64,000 bases of DNA from Chitinophaga tropicalis (lineage in GTDB: Bacteria; Bacteroidota; Bacteroidia; Chitinophagales; Chitinophagaceae). Positions within the stretch are counted from its first letter, which is position 1; each line of letters starts with the position of its first letter. The position numbers were made by a program, and so were the translations under genes. Shown one piece after another: positions 41,796 to 50,664 of this stretch. Below the pieces are notes generated by a model. It saw nothing but the letters and a program-made list of their open reading frames with translations, did no database searches and had not been told where the DNA came from. Location: positions 496,001 to 560,000 of the forward strand of contig NZ_WRXN01000001.1 in assembly GCF_009758205.1 (NCBI RefSeq). The letters are read 5' to 3'.

Positions 41796-43913
41796 ATGTC
41801 TCTCGAAAAATTTTCTTACGACAACCGTACCGTGAAATGGTTCGCGTACGCCTGTGTTTTCTGGGGCCTTATAGGCATGCTGGCAGGACTATGGGCGGCG
41901 CTGGCACTGGTGCTGCCAGACCTTAACCTTGGCTATGCACCCACCACCTTTGGCAGGCTCAGACCTGTACACACAAATGCTGTGATCTTCGCCTTTGTAG
42001 GTAATGGTATCTACATGGGCGTTTACTATTCACTGCAACGCCTTTGTAAAGCCCGCATGTTCAGCGATCTGCTCAGCAAGATCCACTTCTGGGGATGGCA
42101 GGCTATCATCGCCGGCGGCGCACTCACCCTCCTCATGGGTTGTACTACCGGTAAAGAATATGCAGAACTGGAATGGCCCTTTGACATCGCCATCACACTG
42201 GTATGGGTCGTGTTCGGCGCCAACATGCTGGGCACTATCATCAAAAGAAGAGAAGCGCATCTCTATGTTGCCATCTGGTTCTACATCGGTACCTGGGTGG
42301 CAATTGCCATGCTGCACATCGTGAACTCCTTTGAAATGCCGGTGTCCTTTCTGAAAAGCTATTCCTGGTACGCCGGTGTACAGGACGCCCTGGTACAATG
42401 GTGGTATGGTCACAACGCAGTGGCATTCTTCCTCACCACACCTTACCTGGGCCTCATGTATTACTTTGTTCCGAAAGCTGCCAACAGGCCGGTATATTCC
42501 TACCGCTGGTCTATCATTCACTTCTGGGCGCTTATCTTCATCTATATCTGGGCCGGCCCTCACCACCTGCTGTACACAGCATTACCTGAATGGGCACAAT
42601 CACTCGGCACAGTATTCTCTATCATGCTGATCGCTCCATCCTGGGGCGGTATGCTGAACGGCCTGCTCACACTGCGTGGCGCATGGGACCGTGTAAGGGA
42701 AGACGCTATCCTGAAATTCTTTGTAGTGGCGCTCACCTGTTATGGTATGGCAACCCTCGAAGGACCAATGCTCTCCCTGAAGAACGTGAACGCCATCAGC
42801 CACTATACAGACTGGACCATTGCTCACGTGCACGTAGGCGCATTAGGATGGAACGGCTTCCTGACCTTCGGTATACTCTACTGGATGCTGCCCCGCCTTT
42901 TCTCTACAGAGCTTTATTCCCGCAAATGGGCTAATACACACTTCTGGCTCGGTACACTGGGCATCATCTTCTACGTGATCCCCCTTTACTGGGCAGCCTT
43001 CACACAAAGCATGATGTGGAAACAGTTCACCCCCGAAGGACAGCTTAAATTCCAGTTCCTCGAAACAGTGAATACCATCGTTCCCATGTACGCGCTTCGC
43101 GCATTAGGTGGCCTCTTATATGTTTCCGGTGTAGTGCTGATGATCGTGAACCTCACCAAAACTGTACGCCGCGGCTCATTCGTAGCTAACGAACCTGCAG
43201 AAGCTGCTCCGCTGCCTAAAGTCATCGTTACTCACGGCACATCACACTGGCACAACTGGATAGAACGAAGACCAATTCAACTTACCGTATTCAGCCTGAT
43301 AGTAGTAGGCATAGGAGGTATCCTTGAACTGGTCCCTACTTTCCTGGTAAGAAGCAATATCCCTACTATCACTACCGTAAAACCATATACACCACTTGAG
43401 CTGCATGGTCGTGATGTATACATCCGTGAAGGCTGTTATACCTGTCACTCACAGATGATCCGCCCCTTCCGTGATGAAGTGGCCCGTTATGGCGAATATT
43501 CCAAAGCCGGCGAGTTCGTATACGATCACCCCTTCCAGTGGGGCTCCAAACGCACAGGCCCTGACCTGGCAAGGGTAGGAGGTAAATACCCGGACTCCTG
43601 GCACTACAATCACATGCTGGATCCTACGTCCATGTCTCCCGGTTCTATTATGCCACAGTATCCCTGGTTATTTGACGATAAGATAGATAAAGCAAAAACA
43701 GCGGCCATGATCAATGTAATGCGGAAGATAGGCGTTCCTTACCCCGCCGGATATGAACAGCAGGCCAACGCAGATATGGCAGAACAGGCAAAAGGAATAG
43801 CAGACAGGTTACAGAAAGACAAGCTGCCCGTAGCGCCAGACAGGGAAATTGTTGCACTGATAGCTTACCTGCAGAGACTGGGAACAGATATCAAAACCAC
43901 TGCCGCCAAATAA
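41796..43913 (+). CDS. ccoNO: cbb3-type cytochrome c oxidase, fused subunits I and II
   Basis: A 705-residue fusion of the catalytic subunit CcoN and the monohaem cytochrome c subunit CcoO. The CcoN part (about residues 1-470) has some 12 helices and the haem and CuB ligands: 'RPVHTNAVIFAFVGNG', 'WWYGHNAVAFFLTTPYLGLMYYF', 'WAGPHHLLYTALPEW' and 'IAHVHVGALGWNG'. The CcoO part follows another helix and includes 'REGCYTCHSQMIRPF' (c-type haem motif CxxCH), 'KRTGPDLARVGGKYP' and 'SPGSIMPQYPW' with the axial Met. NO fusion is usual in Bacteroidota. It transfers electrons to oxygen at low concentration and pumps protons in the inner membrane. ccoQ follows after 18 bp. Confidence 0.95.
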   Translation: MSLEKFSYDNRTVKWFAYACVFWGLIGMLAGLWAALALVLPDLNLGYAPTTFGRLRPVHTNAVIFAFVGNGIYMGVYYSLQRLCKARMFSDLLSKIHFWGWQAIIAGGALTLLMGCTTGKEYAELEWPFDIAITLVWVVFGANMLGTIIKRREAHLYVAIWFYIGTWVAIAMLHIVNSFEMPVSFLKSYSWYAGVQDALVQWWYGHNAVAFFLTTPYLGLMYYFVPKAANRPVYSYRWSIIHFWALIFIYIWAGPHHLLYTALPEWAQSLGTVFSIMLIAPSWGGMLNGLLTLRGAWDRVREDAILKFFVVALTCYGMATLEGPMLSLKNVNAISHYTDWTIAHVHVGALGWNGFLTFGILYWMLPRLFSTELYSRKWANTHFWLGTLGIIFYVIPLYWAAFTQSMMWKQFTPEGQLKFQFLETVNTIVPMYALRALGGLLYVSGVVLMIVNLTKTVRRGSFVANEPAEAAPLPKVIVTHGTSHWHNWIERRPIQLTVFSLIVVGIGGILELVPTFLVRSNIPTITTVKPYTPLELHGRDVYIREGCYTCHSQMIRPFRDEVARYGEYSKAGEFVYDHPFQWGSKRTGPDLARVGGKYPDSWHYNHMLDPTSMSPGSIMPQYPWLFDDKIDKAKTAAMINVMRKIGVPYPAGYEQQANADMAEQAKGIADRLQKDKLPVAPDREIVALIAYLQRLGTDIKTTAAK

Positions 43914-43931
43914 AAACTAAAACAACACCAC

Positions 43932-44096
43932 ATGAAATTCATCAATTATCTGCAATCCATCAGCGGCATAAGTATTTATCCGCTGGCGTCCCTGGTCATA
44001 TTCACCGTTTTCTTTGCAGCAGCTGCATTCTGGGCTTTCAGGGCAGATAAACGCATGATAGATCATATCCGCCATATACCGCTGGATGACAATTGA
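43932..44096 (+). CDS. ccoQ: cbb3 oxidase small subunit CcoQ
   Basis: A 54-residue protein beginning MKFINYLQSISGISIYPLAS with a single transmembrane helix ('SLVIFTVFFAAAAFWAFRADK') and a short charged tail 'MIDHIRHIPLDDN'. Position between ccoNO and ccoP, size and topology identify it as CcoQ (FixQ), which stabilises the oxidase complex. The frame is too short to be caught by common length cut-offs. ccoP follows after 42 bp. Confidence 0.85.
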   Translation: MKFINYLQSISGISIYPLASLVIFTVFFAAAAFWAFRADKRMIDHIRHIPLDDN

Positions 44097-44138
44097 ACGC
44101 TGTACGCTCATACCATCATCACCTAATAGCAACAACAC

Positions 44139-45263
44139 ATGAACAAGAGATCAATCAGCATAACCGGCCTGCTCCTATTTTTCCTATGCCTGCTGAACAG
44201 CCTGCCGGCAGCAGCACAATACAAACCGGAAGGCCCGTCATCACTGGCTAATCCTGTAGCTATCGTACTGCTCACCGTCATCGTCGGCCTGTTTATAGCT
44301 ATTGCCATACTGGGCAGCGCCGTACTCAGTGCAATGGATATTTACCGTGAACGAATGAAAAAAGAGGGGGGCAGCAAAACTGCCCTCCTTACCGGCGGAC
44401 TGATACTGACAACAGCACTACTCAGCAGCCACAGCTCCTGGGCTCAGGACGCTGCTGAAGCGGCCGAAGCAGCAGCTCCCGCCGTTTCCCATACCATCAG
44501 TGGCCTGGCGCCATTCACTTTCTACCTGCTGGTATCAGTGATAGTACTGGAGCTGCTTATTATCATCTGCCTGCTCTTCACATTACGCATCCTCGTCGGA
44601 CTTGAAAGCAGAAGCACCAGGAAGAAAAAAGCCGCTGTTCCCGGCAAACCTTCTGTCTCCTGGCTGGAAAAACTCAACAAGACCAAAAGCCTCGACGCCA
44701 CATCAGAAGCAGAAGCAGACATGGGCCATGATTACGATGGCATCCGTGAACTGAACAACCCAACACCTCCATGGTGGAGATGGGGCTTCTACTGCAGTAT
44801 GATCTTCGCCGCCGTTTATCTCTGGCGCTACCAGGTGGCTCATTCTGCTCCCACCCAGCTGGAAGAGCTGAGCATGGCCGAAGCTGAAGCTGCCGCTGCC
44901 AAAGAAGAATACCTGAAAAATGCTGCTAACAATGTAGATGAGAACAGTGTGACCCTGCTCACTGCTGCAGACGATATTTCTTCCGGACAAAAGCTTTTTG
45001 CCGCCAACTGCGCCGCATGTCATGGCCCGCAGGGACAAGGTGTAGTAGGCCCCAACCTGACAGACAGCTACTGGCTGCATGGTGGCGATATCAAAAAAGT
45101 ATTTTCTACGATCAAATACGGGGTGCCTGATAAAGGTATGAAGTCCTGGAAAGACGACTTCTCTCCCAAACAACTGGCACAACTGGCCAGCTACATAAAA
45201 AGCATTCACGGGTCTAATCCGCCCAATCCTAAAGAGCCGCAGGGTACTGAAGAAAAAGAATAA
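44139..45263 (+). CDS. ccoP: cbb3 oxidase cytochrome c subunit, CcoP
   Basis: A 374-residue subunit with a signal-like N-terminus ('ITGLLLFFLCLLNSLPAAAQ'), a second hydrophobic segment ('PVAIVLLTVIVGLFIAIAILGSAVL') and a further helix ('LAPFTFYLLVSVIVLELLIIICLLFTLRI'); this extended N-terminus is longer than in proteobacterial CcoP. The CcoP core follows: 'HDYDGIRELNNPTPPWWRWGFYCSMIFAAVYLWRY'. It has just one c-type haem site ('ANCAACHGPQGQGVVGPNLTDSYWLHGG', CxxCH), with a later 'KGMKSWKDDFSPKQLAQLASYI' carrying the axial Met, where proteobacterial CcoP has two haems. Third oxidase gene; ccoG follows 11 bp later. Confidence 0.93.
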   Translation: MNKRSISITGLLLFFLCLLNSLPAAAQYKPEGPSSLANPVAIVLLTVIVGLFIAIAILGSAVLSAMDIYRERMKKEGGSKTALLTGGLILTTALLSSHSSWAQDAAEAAEAAAPAVSHTISGLAPFTFYLLVSVIVLELLIIICLLFTLRILVGLESRSTRKKKAAVPGKPSVSWLEKLNKTKSLDATSEAEADMGHDYDGIRELNNPTPPWWRWGFYCSMIFAAVYLWRYQVAHSAPTQLEELSMAEAEAAAAKEEYLKNAANNVDENSVTLLTAADDISSGQKLFAANCAACHGPQGQGVVGPNLTDSYWLHGGDIKKVFSTIKYGVPDKGMKSWKDDFSPKQLAQLASYIKSIHGSNPPNPKEPQGTEEKE

Positions 45264-45274
45264 ATACATCAGTG

Positions 45275-46657
45275 ATGGAAGAAGAAACGTTCAGAGATAG
45301 TCTTGCCACTGTTGATAAACAGGGGAAACGTAACTGGATATACAGCCAGAGGCCAAAGGGCAGGCTCTATAATGCAAGGAGCGTGCTCAGTTACCTTTAC
45401 TTTATTCTGTTCTTTGCCGGCCCATTTATTAAAATAAATGGCCGGCCCCTGTTTTTAATGGATGTAACAGAAGGACGCTTTATCATTTTTGGCGCCATTT
45501 TCTGGCCCCAGGACTTCTTTATTTTCGGGCTGATAATGGTGGCCTTCATATTGTTCATAGTGCTGTTCACAATGGCATTTGGACGCCTTTTCTGCGGCTG
45601 GGCATGCCCGCAAACCATCTTCATGGAGATGCTGTTCAGGAAAATAGAATACTGGATAGAAGGAGATGCTCCCGCTCAGAAAATGCTGCATCATGCTCCA
45701 TGGAATACAGAAAAGATCATCAAAAAGGTCAGTAAACACATCCTCTTTTACCTCCTTTCCTTCCTTATAGCCAATACATTCCTGGCCTACGTTATCGGGA
45801 TAGACCAGCTGCAGAAGATCGTTACCGGCCCCTTTACCGCACATACCACCGGGTTTACCGCCATGCTCATCTTTGCCGGCGTCTTCTACGGCGTATTTGC
45901 ATTCTTCAGGGAACAGGTATGCACCATCGTATGCCCCTATGGCCGCTTACAGGGTGTATTGCTGGACAGGAACTCCGTCGTCGTGGCATATGACTATACA
46001 AGAGGAGAGCCCAGAGGTAAATTCAAAAAAGGAAGTACTGACCTGGGCGACTGTATAGACTGTATGCAATGTGTAAAGGTCTGCCCTACAGGAATAGACA
46101 TCCGTAACGGCACACAGCTGGAATGTGTTAGCTGTACCGCCTGTATAGATGCCTGCAACTTCATGATGGAAAAGACCGGACGCCCGCTCGATCTTATCCG
46201 CTACGCCTCTGAAAATGGCATAGCAGAGAAAAAGCCGCTGCGCTTTACAGCAAGAATGAGAGTATACTCAGCCGTGCTGCTCATTATCCTTTCTGCCATT
46301 ACCTGGCTGCTCATAAGCCGTGAGCCTGTAAGCGGGTCAATCATTCGCACCGCAGGCATGCTTTACCAGGAAAGAGGACAGGACAGCGTCACCAACCTTT
46401 ACCGCATCAAACTGGTAAATAAAACAACAGATAATATTCCTCTTACCCTCCGCCTGGAAGATGCACAGGGCAAAATAGAACTGCTGGGACATAAACAGAT
46501 CCAGGTAAAGGCAGAAGACCAGGGAGAAGGCCTTTTCTTCATTGTATTGCCCAAAAACAGTATTAAAACGCGTAAAACGGTCCTGCACATAGCATTGTAT
46601 GCGGGAAATAAAAAAACCGGTTCTATCAAAACCACTTTCCTGGGACCGGTACAATAA
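45275..46657 (+). CDS. ccoG: cbb3 oxidase accessory ferredoxin protein CcoG
   Basis: A 460-residue membrane protein that in other bacteria reduces or delivers copper for oxidase assembly. Five or six helices, the conserved 'FGRLFCGWACPQTIFMEMLFRKIEYWIEGD', 'EQVCTIVCPYGRLQGVLLD', and two ferredoxin-type clusters ('CIDCMQCVKVCPTGIDIRNG' and 'CVSCTACIDACNFMMEK') are all visible, followed by a periplasmic Ig-like C-terminal domain. The ATG at 45275 directly follows a GTG in the same frame, 11 bp after ccoP. Part of the oxidase operon. Confidence 0.93.
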   Translation: MEEETFRDSLATVDKQGKRNWIYSQRPKGRLYNARSVLSYLYFILFFAGPFIKINGRPLFLMDVTEGRFIIFGAIFWPQDFFIFGLIMVAFILFIVLFTMAFGRLFCGWACPQTIFMEMLFRKIEYWIEGDAPAQKMLHHAPWNTEKIIKKVSKHILFYLLSFLIANTFLAYVIGIDQLQKIVTGPFTAHTTGFTAMLIFAGVFYGVFAFFREQVCTIVCPYGRLQGVLLDRNSVVVAYDYTRGEPRGKFKKGSTDLGDCIDCMQCVKVCPTGIDIRNGTQLECVSCTACIDACNFMMEKTGRPLDLIRYASENGIAEKKPLRFTARMRVYSAVLLIILSAITWLLISREPVSGSIIRTAGMLYQERGQDSVTNLYRIKLVNKTTDNIPLTLRLEDAQGKIELLGHKQIQVKAEDQGEGLFFIVLPKNSIKTRKTVLHIALYAGNKKTGSIKTTFLGPVQ

Positions 46658-46687
46658 ACAACCATCCTTTCACTCAAATTACTGATC

Positions 46688-47125
46688 ATGAACTGGGGTT
46701 ACAAAATCATCATTGTATTCACTCTTTTCGCCACCGGCCTTTTCTTCCTGGTAGGCAAAAGCATGCGCACGCCGGTAGATATGGTAACGTCCAATTACTA
46801 TGCAGAAGAACTGAAATACCAGCATGTAATAGACGGCCGCAAACAGGCACAGACACTCTCTGCTCCTGTTGCTGTAAACCAGTCCGGCGCAGCGCTCTCC
46901 ATTCTCTTCCCACAGGAAATGCATGGACTTCCGCTTACCGGCAATGTGCTCTTTTACAGAGCGTCCGATTCCCGCCGGGATGTCAATGTTGCACTCAACC
47001 CGGATGAAAAAGGAGAGATGCTGATCAGCAAATCCCGCTTCCTGAAAGGCAACTACCGCGTACAGCTGCAATGGCAGGCCGGAGGAAAAGAATACTACCA
47101 GGAAAGCTATGTAACGGTTAACTGA
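46688..47125 (+). CDS. ccoH: FixH/CcoH family cbb3 assembly protein
   Basis: A 145-residue protein with one N-terminal transmembrane helix ('YKIIIVFTLFATGLFFLVGKSM') and a periplasmic beta domain: 'TSNYYAEELKYQHVIDGRKQAQTLSAPVAVNQ...GNVLFYRASDSRRDVNVALNPDEKGEMLIS'. The motif 'NYYAEELKYQ' is a hallmark of FixH. It is 30 bp downstream of ccoG and 7 bp upstream of the SafE-like gene. FixH is needed for CcoI-dependent copper insertion. Confidence 0.87.
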   Translation: MNWGYKIIIVFTLFATGLFFLVGKSMRTPVDMVTSNYYAEELKYQHVIDGRKQAQTLSAPVAVNQSGAALSILFPQEMHGLPLTGNVLFYRASDSRRDVNVALNPDEKGEMLISKSRFLKGNYRVQLQWQAGGKEYYQESYVTVN

Positions 47126-47132
47126 TCGTCTT

Positions 47133-47849
47133 ATGCTGCTCACTTTATTATACGCTTTATCCCTTGGCTTTATAGGAAGCTTCCACTGCATCGGTATGTG
47201 TGGTCCGATTGCTCTCACCCTGCCCGTCAGGCACCTCAGCGGCGTCAGGCAGCAGGCAGGCATCCTGCTCTACAATGCAGGACGGATCACCACCTATGCA
47301 GCCCTGGGCTGTGTGTCAGGATGGCTTGGCAGACAGTTCTTTCTCGGAGGGTTACAACAAGGGCTCTCTGTTGCCCTGGGCTGCGGGCTGCTGCTTATCA
47401 TCATACTACAGTATGGCGTACGCAGCACCCGCTTCCCTTTTAAGACCAGCTTCTATACTAAACCGGTGAAAGACCTTCTCGGACAACTGCTTCGCAAACA
47501 ACAGCTACGTACGCTCTATACTATAGGGATACTCAATGGATTATTGCCCTGCGGACTGGTATACTTCGCCATCACAGGTGCTGTAGCCACAGGTAATATT
47601 TGGCAGGGCGCCCTCTTTATGGCCGCCTTCGGGACCGGAACACTACCCGCAATGGTGGCCATCTCCTGGTTCAATGATCTTATCAGCATCAATGTCAGGA
47701 ACCGCCTTCGCAGATGTATACCTTTCGCAGTAGGCATCATGGCCATGATGCTTATCATGCGCGGCCTCAACCTCGGCATTCCTTATTTAAGTCCATCCAT
47801 ACCTTCTCAAAATGAGAAAGTAACAGAACACTGTTATAAACCATCATAA
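47133..47849 (+). CDS. SafE/UreH-like sulfite exporter-family membrane protein
   Basis: A 238-residue polytopic membrane protein of the TauE/SafE (DsbD/UreH-like) group. It opens 'LLTLLYALSLGFIGSFHCIGMCGPIALTLPV', with a paired Cys ('HCIGMC') typical of metal-binding members, later 'GILNGLLPCGLVYFAITGAV' and 'FMAAFGTGTLPAMVAISWF'. Members encoded in cbb3 clusters are proposed to help copper supply. Starts 7 bp after ccoH and is followed by hemN with a one-base gap, so it is certainly in the operon. Confidence 0.88.
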   Translation: MLLTLLYALSLGFIGSFHCIGMCGPIALTLPVRHLSGVRQQAGILLYNAGRITTYAALGCVSGWLGRQFFLGGLQQGLSVALGCGLLLIIILQYGVRSTRFPFKTSFYTKPVKDLLGQLLRKQQLRTLYTIGILNGLLPCGLVYFAITGAVATGNIWQGALFMAAFGTGTLPAMVAISWFNDLISINVRNRLRRCIPFAVGIMAMMLIMRGLNLGIPYLSPSIPSQNEKVTEHCYKPS

Positions 47850-47850
47850 C

Positions 47851-49209
47851 ATGCAACTCATCAGGAAATACAACACAGCAGCTCCCCGTTACACCAGCTA
47901 TCCAACCGTTCCTTACTGGGATGAAAATACTTTCAGTATGGACGCATGGAAGCAATCTGTGCTGCAAACATTCCACGCCACCAACACAACAGAAGGTATC
48001 AGCGTTTACATACACCTCCCTTTCTGCGAACACCTGTGCACCTATTGCGGATGCAATAAACACATCACAGTAAATCACGGCCTGGAAGGACCTTACATTC
48101 AGGCGCTGCTCAATGAATGGGACCTGTACCTCAATCTCTTTGAAACAAAGCCCCGTATCCGGGAAATACACCTGGGTGGGGGCACGCCTACCTTCTTCAG
48201 CTCAGAGAACCTGCACAGGCTTATAACCGGCCTTTACCGCCATGCTGACCTCCTTCAGGATGCCACCCTCAGCTTTGAAGGACATCCCAACAATACCACA
48301 GCCGAACATATGCAAACCCTGCATAACCTCGGATTCAGAAGAATAAGCCTGGGCATACAGGACTTCGATCCCCGCGTACAGGATATTATCAACCGCATAC
48401 AGCCATATGAAACAGTGGCACGTGTTACTGAACAGGCCAGGGAAATAGGCTTTACCTCCATCAACTACGACCTTGTATATGGCTTACCTCTCCAGACTCT
48501 TTCAAGCGTCCAGGCTACCATTAACCAGGTCATGCAGTTACGCCCTGACCGCATCTCCTTTTACAGCTATGCACACGTACCCTGGATAAAAGGAACCGGA
48601 CAACGCCGTTATTCAGAAGCAGACCTGCCTAAAGACGAAGAAAAAAGAGCGCTCTATGAACTGGGAAAAGAAATGTTTGCACAGAATGGATATACAGAAA
48701 TAGGCATGGACCATTTTTCCCTCCCGCACGATACGCTCTATAAAGCCTTCAATAACGGTTCCCTGCATCGCAATTTTATGGGATATACAGACCATCACAC
48801 TACCCTCATGATAGGCCTGGGTGCATCTTCTATCGGCGATAGCTGGACTGCTTATGGTCAGAATGAAAAACAGGTAGCTGCCTGGCAGCAGCTGGTCAAC
48901 AGCGGGCAGTTCCCTGTTGTGCGTGGTCATATTCTCAACAAGGAAGATCTCCTGCTGCGCCGCCACATACATGCACTCATGTGCAGCTTTGAAACCACCT
49001 GGAATAAAGCAGATACACAATGCGACGCTATCGTGGAAGGACTGCAAAGACTACAGGAACTGGAAAAGGATGGACTGGTACATACTACTCCCGGCAAGAT
49101 CTATGTCACAGCTAAAGGACGCCCCTTTATCCGGAATATCTGTATGGCTTTCGATGCCCGCTTATGGCGCAGATTACCACAATCACAATTGTTTAGCCAG
49201 GCTATCTGA
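47851..49209 (+). CDS. hemN: Oxygen-independent coproporphyrinogen III oxidase
   Basis: Radical SAM enzyme converting coproporphyrinogen III to protoporphyrinogen IX without oxygen. The 452-residue protein contains 'VYIHLPFCEHLCTYCGCNKH' (CxxxCxxC cluster plus the extra Cys of HemN), 'EIHLGGGTPTFFS', 'FEGHPNNTTAEHMQTLHNLGFRRISLGIQDFDPRVQ', 'INYDLVYGLPLQT' and 'FNNGSLHRNFMGYT', all characteristic of true HemN rather than HemW. It begins one base after the SafE-like gene, so haem synthesis for low oxygen is coupled to the oxidase operon. A hairpin about 215 bp downstream is the likely transcript end. Confidence 0.94.
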   Translation: MQLIRKYNTAAPRYTSYPTVPYWDENTFSMDAWKQSVLQTFHATNTTEGISVYIHLPFCEHLCTYCGCNKHITVNHGLEGPYIQALLNEWDLYLNLFETKPRIREIHLGGGTPTFFSSENLHRLITGLYRHADLLQDATLSFEGHPNNTTAEHMQTLHNLGFRRISLGIQDFDPRVQDIINRIQPYETVARVTEQAREIGFTSINYDLVYGLPLQTLSSVQATINQVMQLRPDRISFYSYAHVPWIKGTGQRRYSEADLPKDEEKRALYELGKEMFAQNGYTEIGMDHFSLPHDTLYKAFNNGSLHRNFMGYTDHHTTLMIGLGASSIGDSWTAYGQNEKQVAAWQQLVNSGQFPVVRGHILNKEDLLLRRHIHALMCSFETTWNKADTQCDAIVEGLQRLQELEKDGLVHTTPGKIYVTAKGRPFIRNICMAFDARLWRRLPQSQLFSQAI

Positions 49210-49425
49210 CTTTATTCTCTTCATTATTATCACTTTAGCAGGAAAGAAGAAATCATTTTTCCAAAAAATGGAATTTTACACATCCGGATCCGGCATTCTT
49301 AAAAAGATGGTTTCTGAAAAAATGTTATTGCCTCTTCATCTATTTATCACTTGCCCACACAGATAAAGTAAAACTATGCATAAGGCTGAAACATTGAGCA
49401 GGAGCGGATTTCTAGGGGCATTAAA

Positions 49426-49458
49426 AAAGTCTGACCGTGTTTACAATCAGACTTTCTT
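49426..49458 (+). terminator. Probable terminator of the cbb3-hemN operon
   Basis: AAAGTCTGA (49426-49434) pairs with TCAGACTTT (49447-49455) over a 12-nt loop. The T-run is short (TTTCTTG), so termination may be weak. Confidence 0.5.
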
Positions 49459-49574
49459 GTTATGTGAATGGGTTAGTAAGTACAGGGAACAAAAATTCCC
49501 TACACAATATTAAAAAGAATTTCATGACAAAAGAAAAAAAATGCAAACTTTTTTATTCACACCACTAAAAAAAG

Positions 49575-49583
49575 TGTGGATAA
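49575..49583 (-). other. Perfect DnaA-box-like 9-mer
   Basis: TGTGGATAA is the exact complement of TTATCCACA, the E. coli consensus DnaA box, in an AT-rich gap about 80 bp before the LpxD-like gene. A single box is not enough to call an origin. Confidence 0.25.
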
Positions 49584-49634
49584 CAACAGTTAAAAGGAAG
49601 CGTTAAAACTTGATTGAGCATCCGGATTCTCTTT

Positions 49635-49642
49635 TACCTTTG
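49635..49642 (+). promoter_or_regulatory. Predicted -7 element of the LpxD-like gene
   Basis: TACCTTTG matches TAnnTTTG, with TTG at 49614-49616 (18-bp spacer) as a reasonable -33 element. It ends 21 bp before the ATG at 49664. Confidence 0.55.
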
Positions 49643-49663
49643 CCTCACTAAACAGCAGAACAC

Positions 49664-50608
49664 ATGAAGTTTAAAGAACCGCTCGCGGTAACGGAAATAG
49701 CAGCATTCATAGGCGCAGAGCTGGTTGGCAACGATCAGCTGATGGCTTCAGGCATCAACGAGATACACAAGGTTGAACCCGGAGATATCTCTTTCGTAGA
49801 CTTTGAGAAATATTATAACGCCTGTCTGCAATCTGCAGCTACTATCATCATCATTAATAAAAAAGTTGATTGCCCTCCCGGCAAAGCATTACTTGTTTTA
49901 CCAGATCCCTTCAGCGCATATGTTAAGTTGGTAAAGCGTTTCCGCCCCTTTGAACCTGCCACCAAACCCATCAGCGATTCTGCAGTGATTGGCGAAGGCA
50001 CTATTCTCCAGCCCAATGTTTTCATAGGCAACCATGTTACCATTGGTACCAACTGCATCATACATCCCAATGTTACTATTTACGATCATACCGTGATCGG
50101 CAATAATGTGATCATTCACGCCGGCACAGTGATAGGCGCAGATGCTTTTTACTTCAAAAAGCGGGCAGACAGGGAAGTGATGTATGATAAAATGGAAAGC
50201 TGCGGTCGTGTCATCATTGAAGATGATGTGGAAATAGGTGCAGGCTGCACTATCGATAAAGGAGTAAGTGGAGATACCATCATTGGTCGCGGCACTAAGT
50301 TTGATAATATGATCCATATAGGTCACGGTACCGTGATAGGACGTAACTGTCTCTTTGCCGCCCAGGTAGGTATAGGAGGTAAAGCACATATTGAAGACAA
50401 TGTTATTCTCTGGGGCCAGGTAGGAGTATCCAAAGACCTTGTAATAGGTAAGGGCGCAGTTGTACTGGCACAGAGCGGTGTACCAGCCTCTCTCGAAGGC
50501 GGCAAGGTTTACTTCGGTTCTCCTGTACAGGATGCCCGTGAAAAAATGAAAGAGCTCAGCTGGATCAAGCGCATCCCTGAAATATGGCAAAAGCTGAACA
50601 GCAAATAA
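49664..50608 (+). CDS. LpxD-like UDP-3-O-acylglucosamine N-acyltransferase family protein
   Basis: A 314-residue left-handed beta-helix acyltransferase. The N-terminal uridine-binding LpxD domain ('VTEIAAFIGAELVGNDQLMASGINEIHKVEPGDISFVDFEKYY') is followed by hexapeptide repeats ('AVIGEGTILQPNVFIGNHVTIGTNCIIHPNVTIYDHTVIG') and the LpxD-type block 'GRVIIEDDVEIGAGCTIDKG', with a catalytic-site His candidate in 'FDNMIHIGHGTVIG'. It would transfer a hydroxy fatty acid to UDP-acylglucosamine for lipid A. Bacteroidota often have a second LpxD paralogue; the lack of neighbouring lpx genes suggests that this may be that copy. Confidence 0.85.
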   Translation: MKFKEPLAVTEIAAFIGAELVGNDQLMASGINEIHKVEPGDISFVDFEKYYNACLQSAATIIIINKKVDCPPGKALLVLPDPFSAYVKLVKRFRPFEPATKPISDSAVIGEGTILQPNVFIGNHVTIGTNCIIHPNVTIYDHTVIGNNVIIHAGTVIGADAFYFKKRADREVMYDKMESCGRVIIEDDVEIGAGCTIDKGVSGDTIIGRGTKFDNMIHIGHGTVIGRNCLFAAQVGIGGKAHIEDNVILWGQVGVSKDLVIGKGAVVLAQSGVPASLEGGKVYFGSPVQDAREKMKELSWIKRIPEIWQKLNSK

Positions 50609-50664
50609 AAAACGGAGGGGTGTATCACAACAGGTACACCCTTCCTGCTATAATACATGCTACA

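Larger units (their letters stand above)
49210..49663 (+). other. 454-bp intergenic region downstream of hemN
   Basis: An AT-rich gap with no gene I can support (the longest + strand frame, 49268-49366, gives only 32 residues with no family match). It holds a hairpin that probably ends the oxidase transcript (49426-49455), one perfect DnaA-box-like 9-mer (49575-49583) and the predicted promoter of the next gene (49635-49642). Confidence 0.6.

Noticed and set aside
38245-49209. The oxidase island as a recent horizontal transfer
   Set aside because: Gene order is the normal Bacteroidota cbb3 order, base composition looks like the neighbours, and no integrase, tRNA junction or flanking repeats are present.
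49210-49663. Possible replication origin in the gap after hemN
   Set aside because: Only one perfect DnaA box, no dnaA/dnaN nearby and no repeated boxes; reported only as a low-interest site.
50584-50664. Longer start for the secreted hypothetical protein, overlapping the LpxD-like gene
   Set aside because: The upstream part lacks signal-peptide character, and the ATG at 50665 gives a typical signal sequence.
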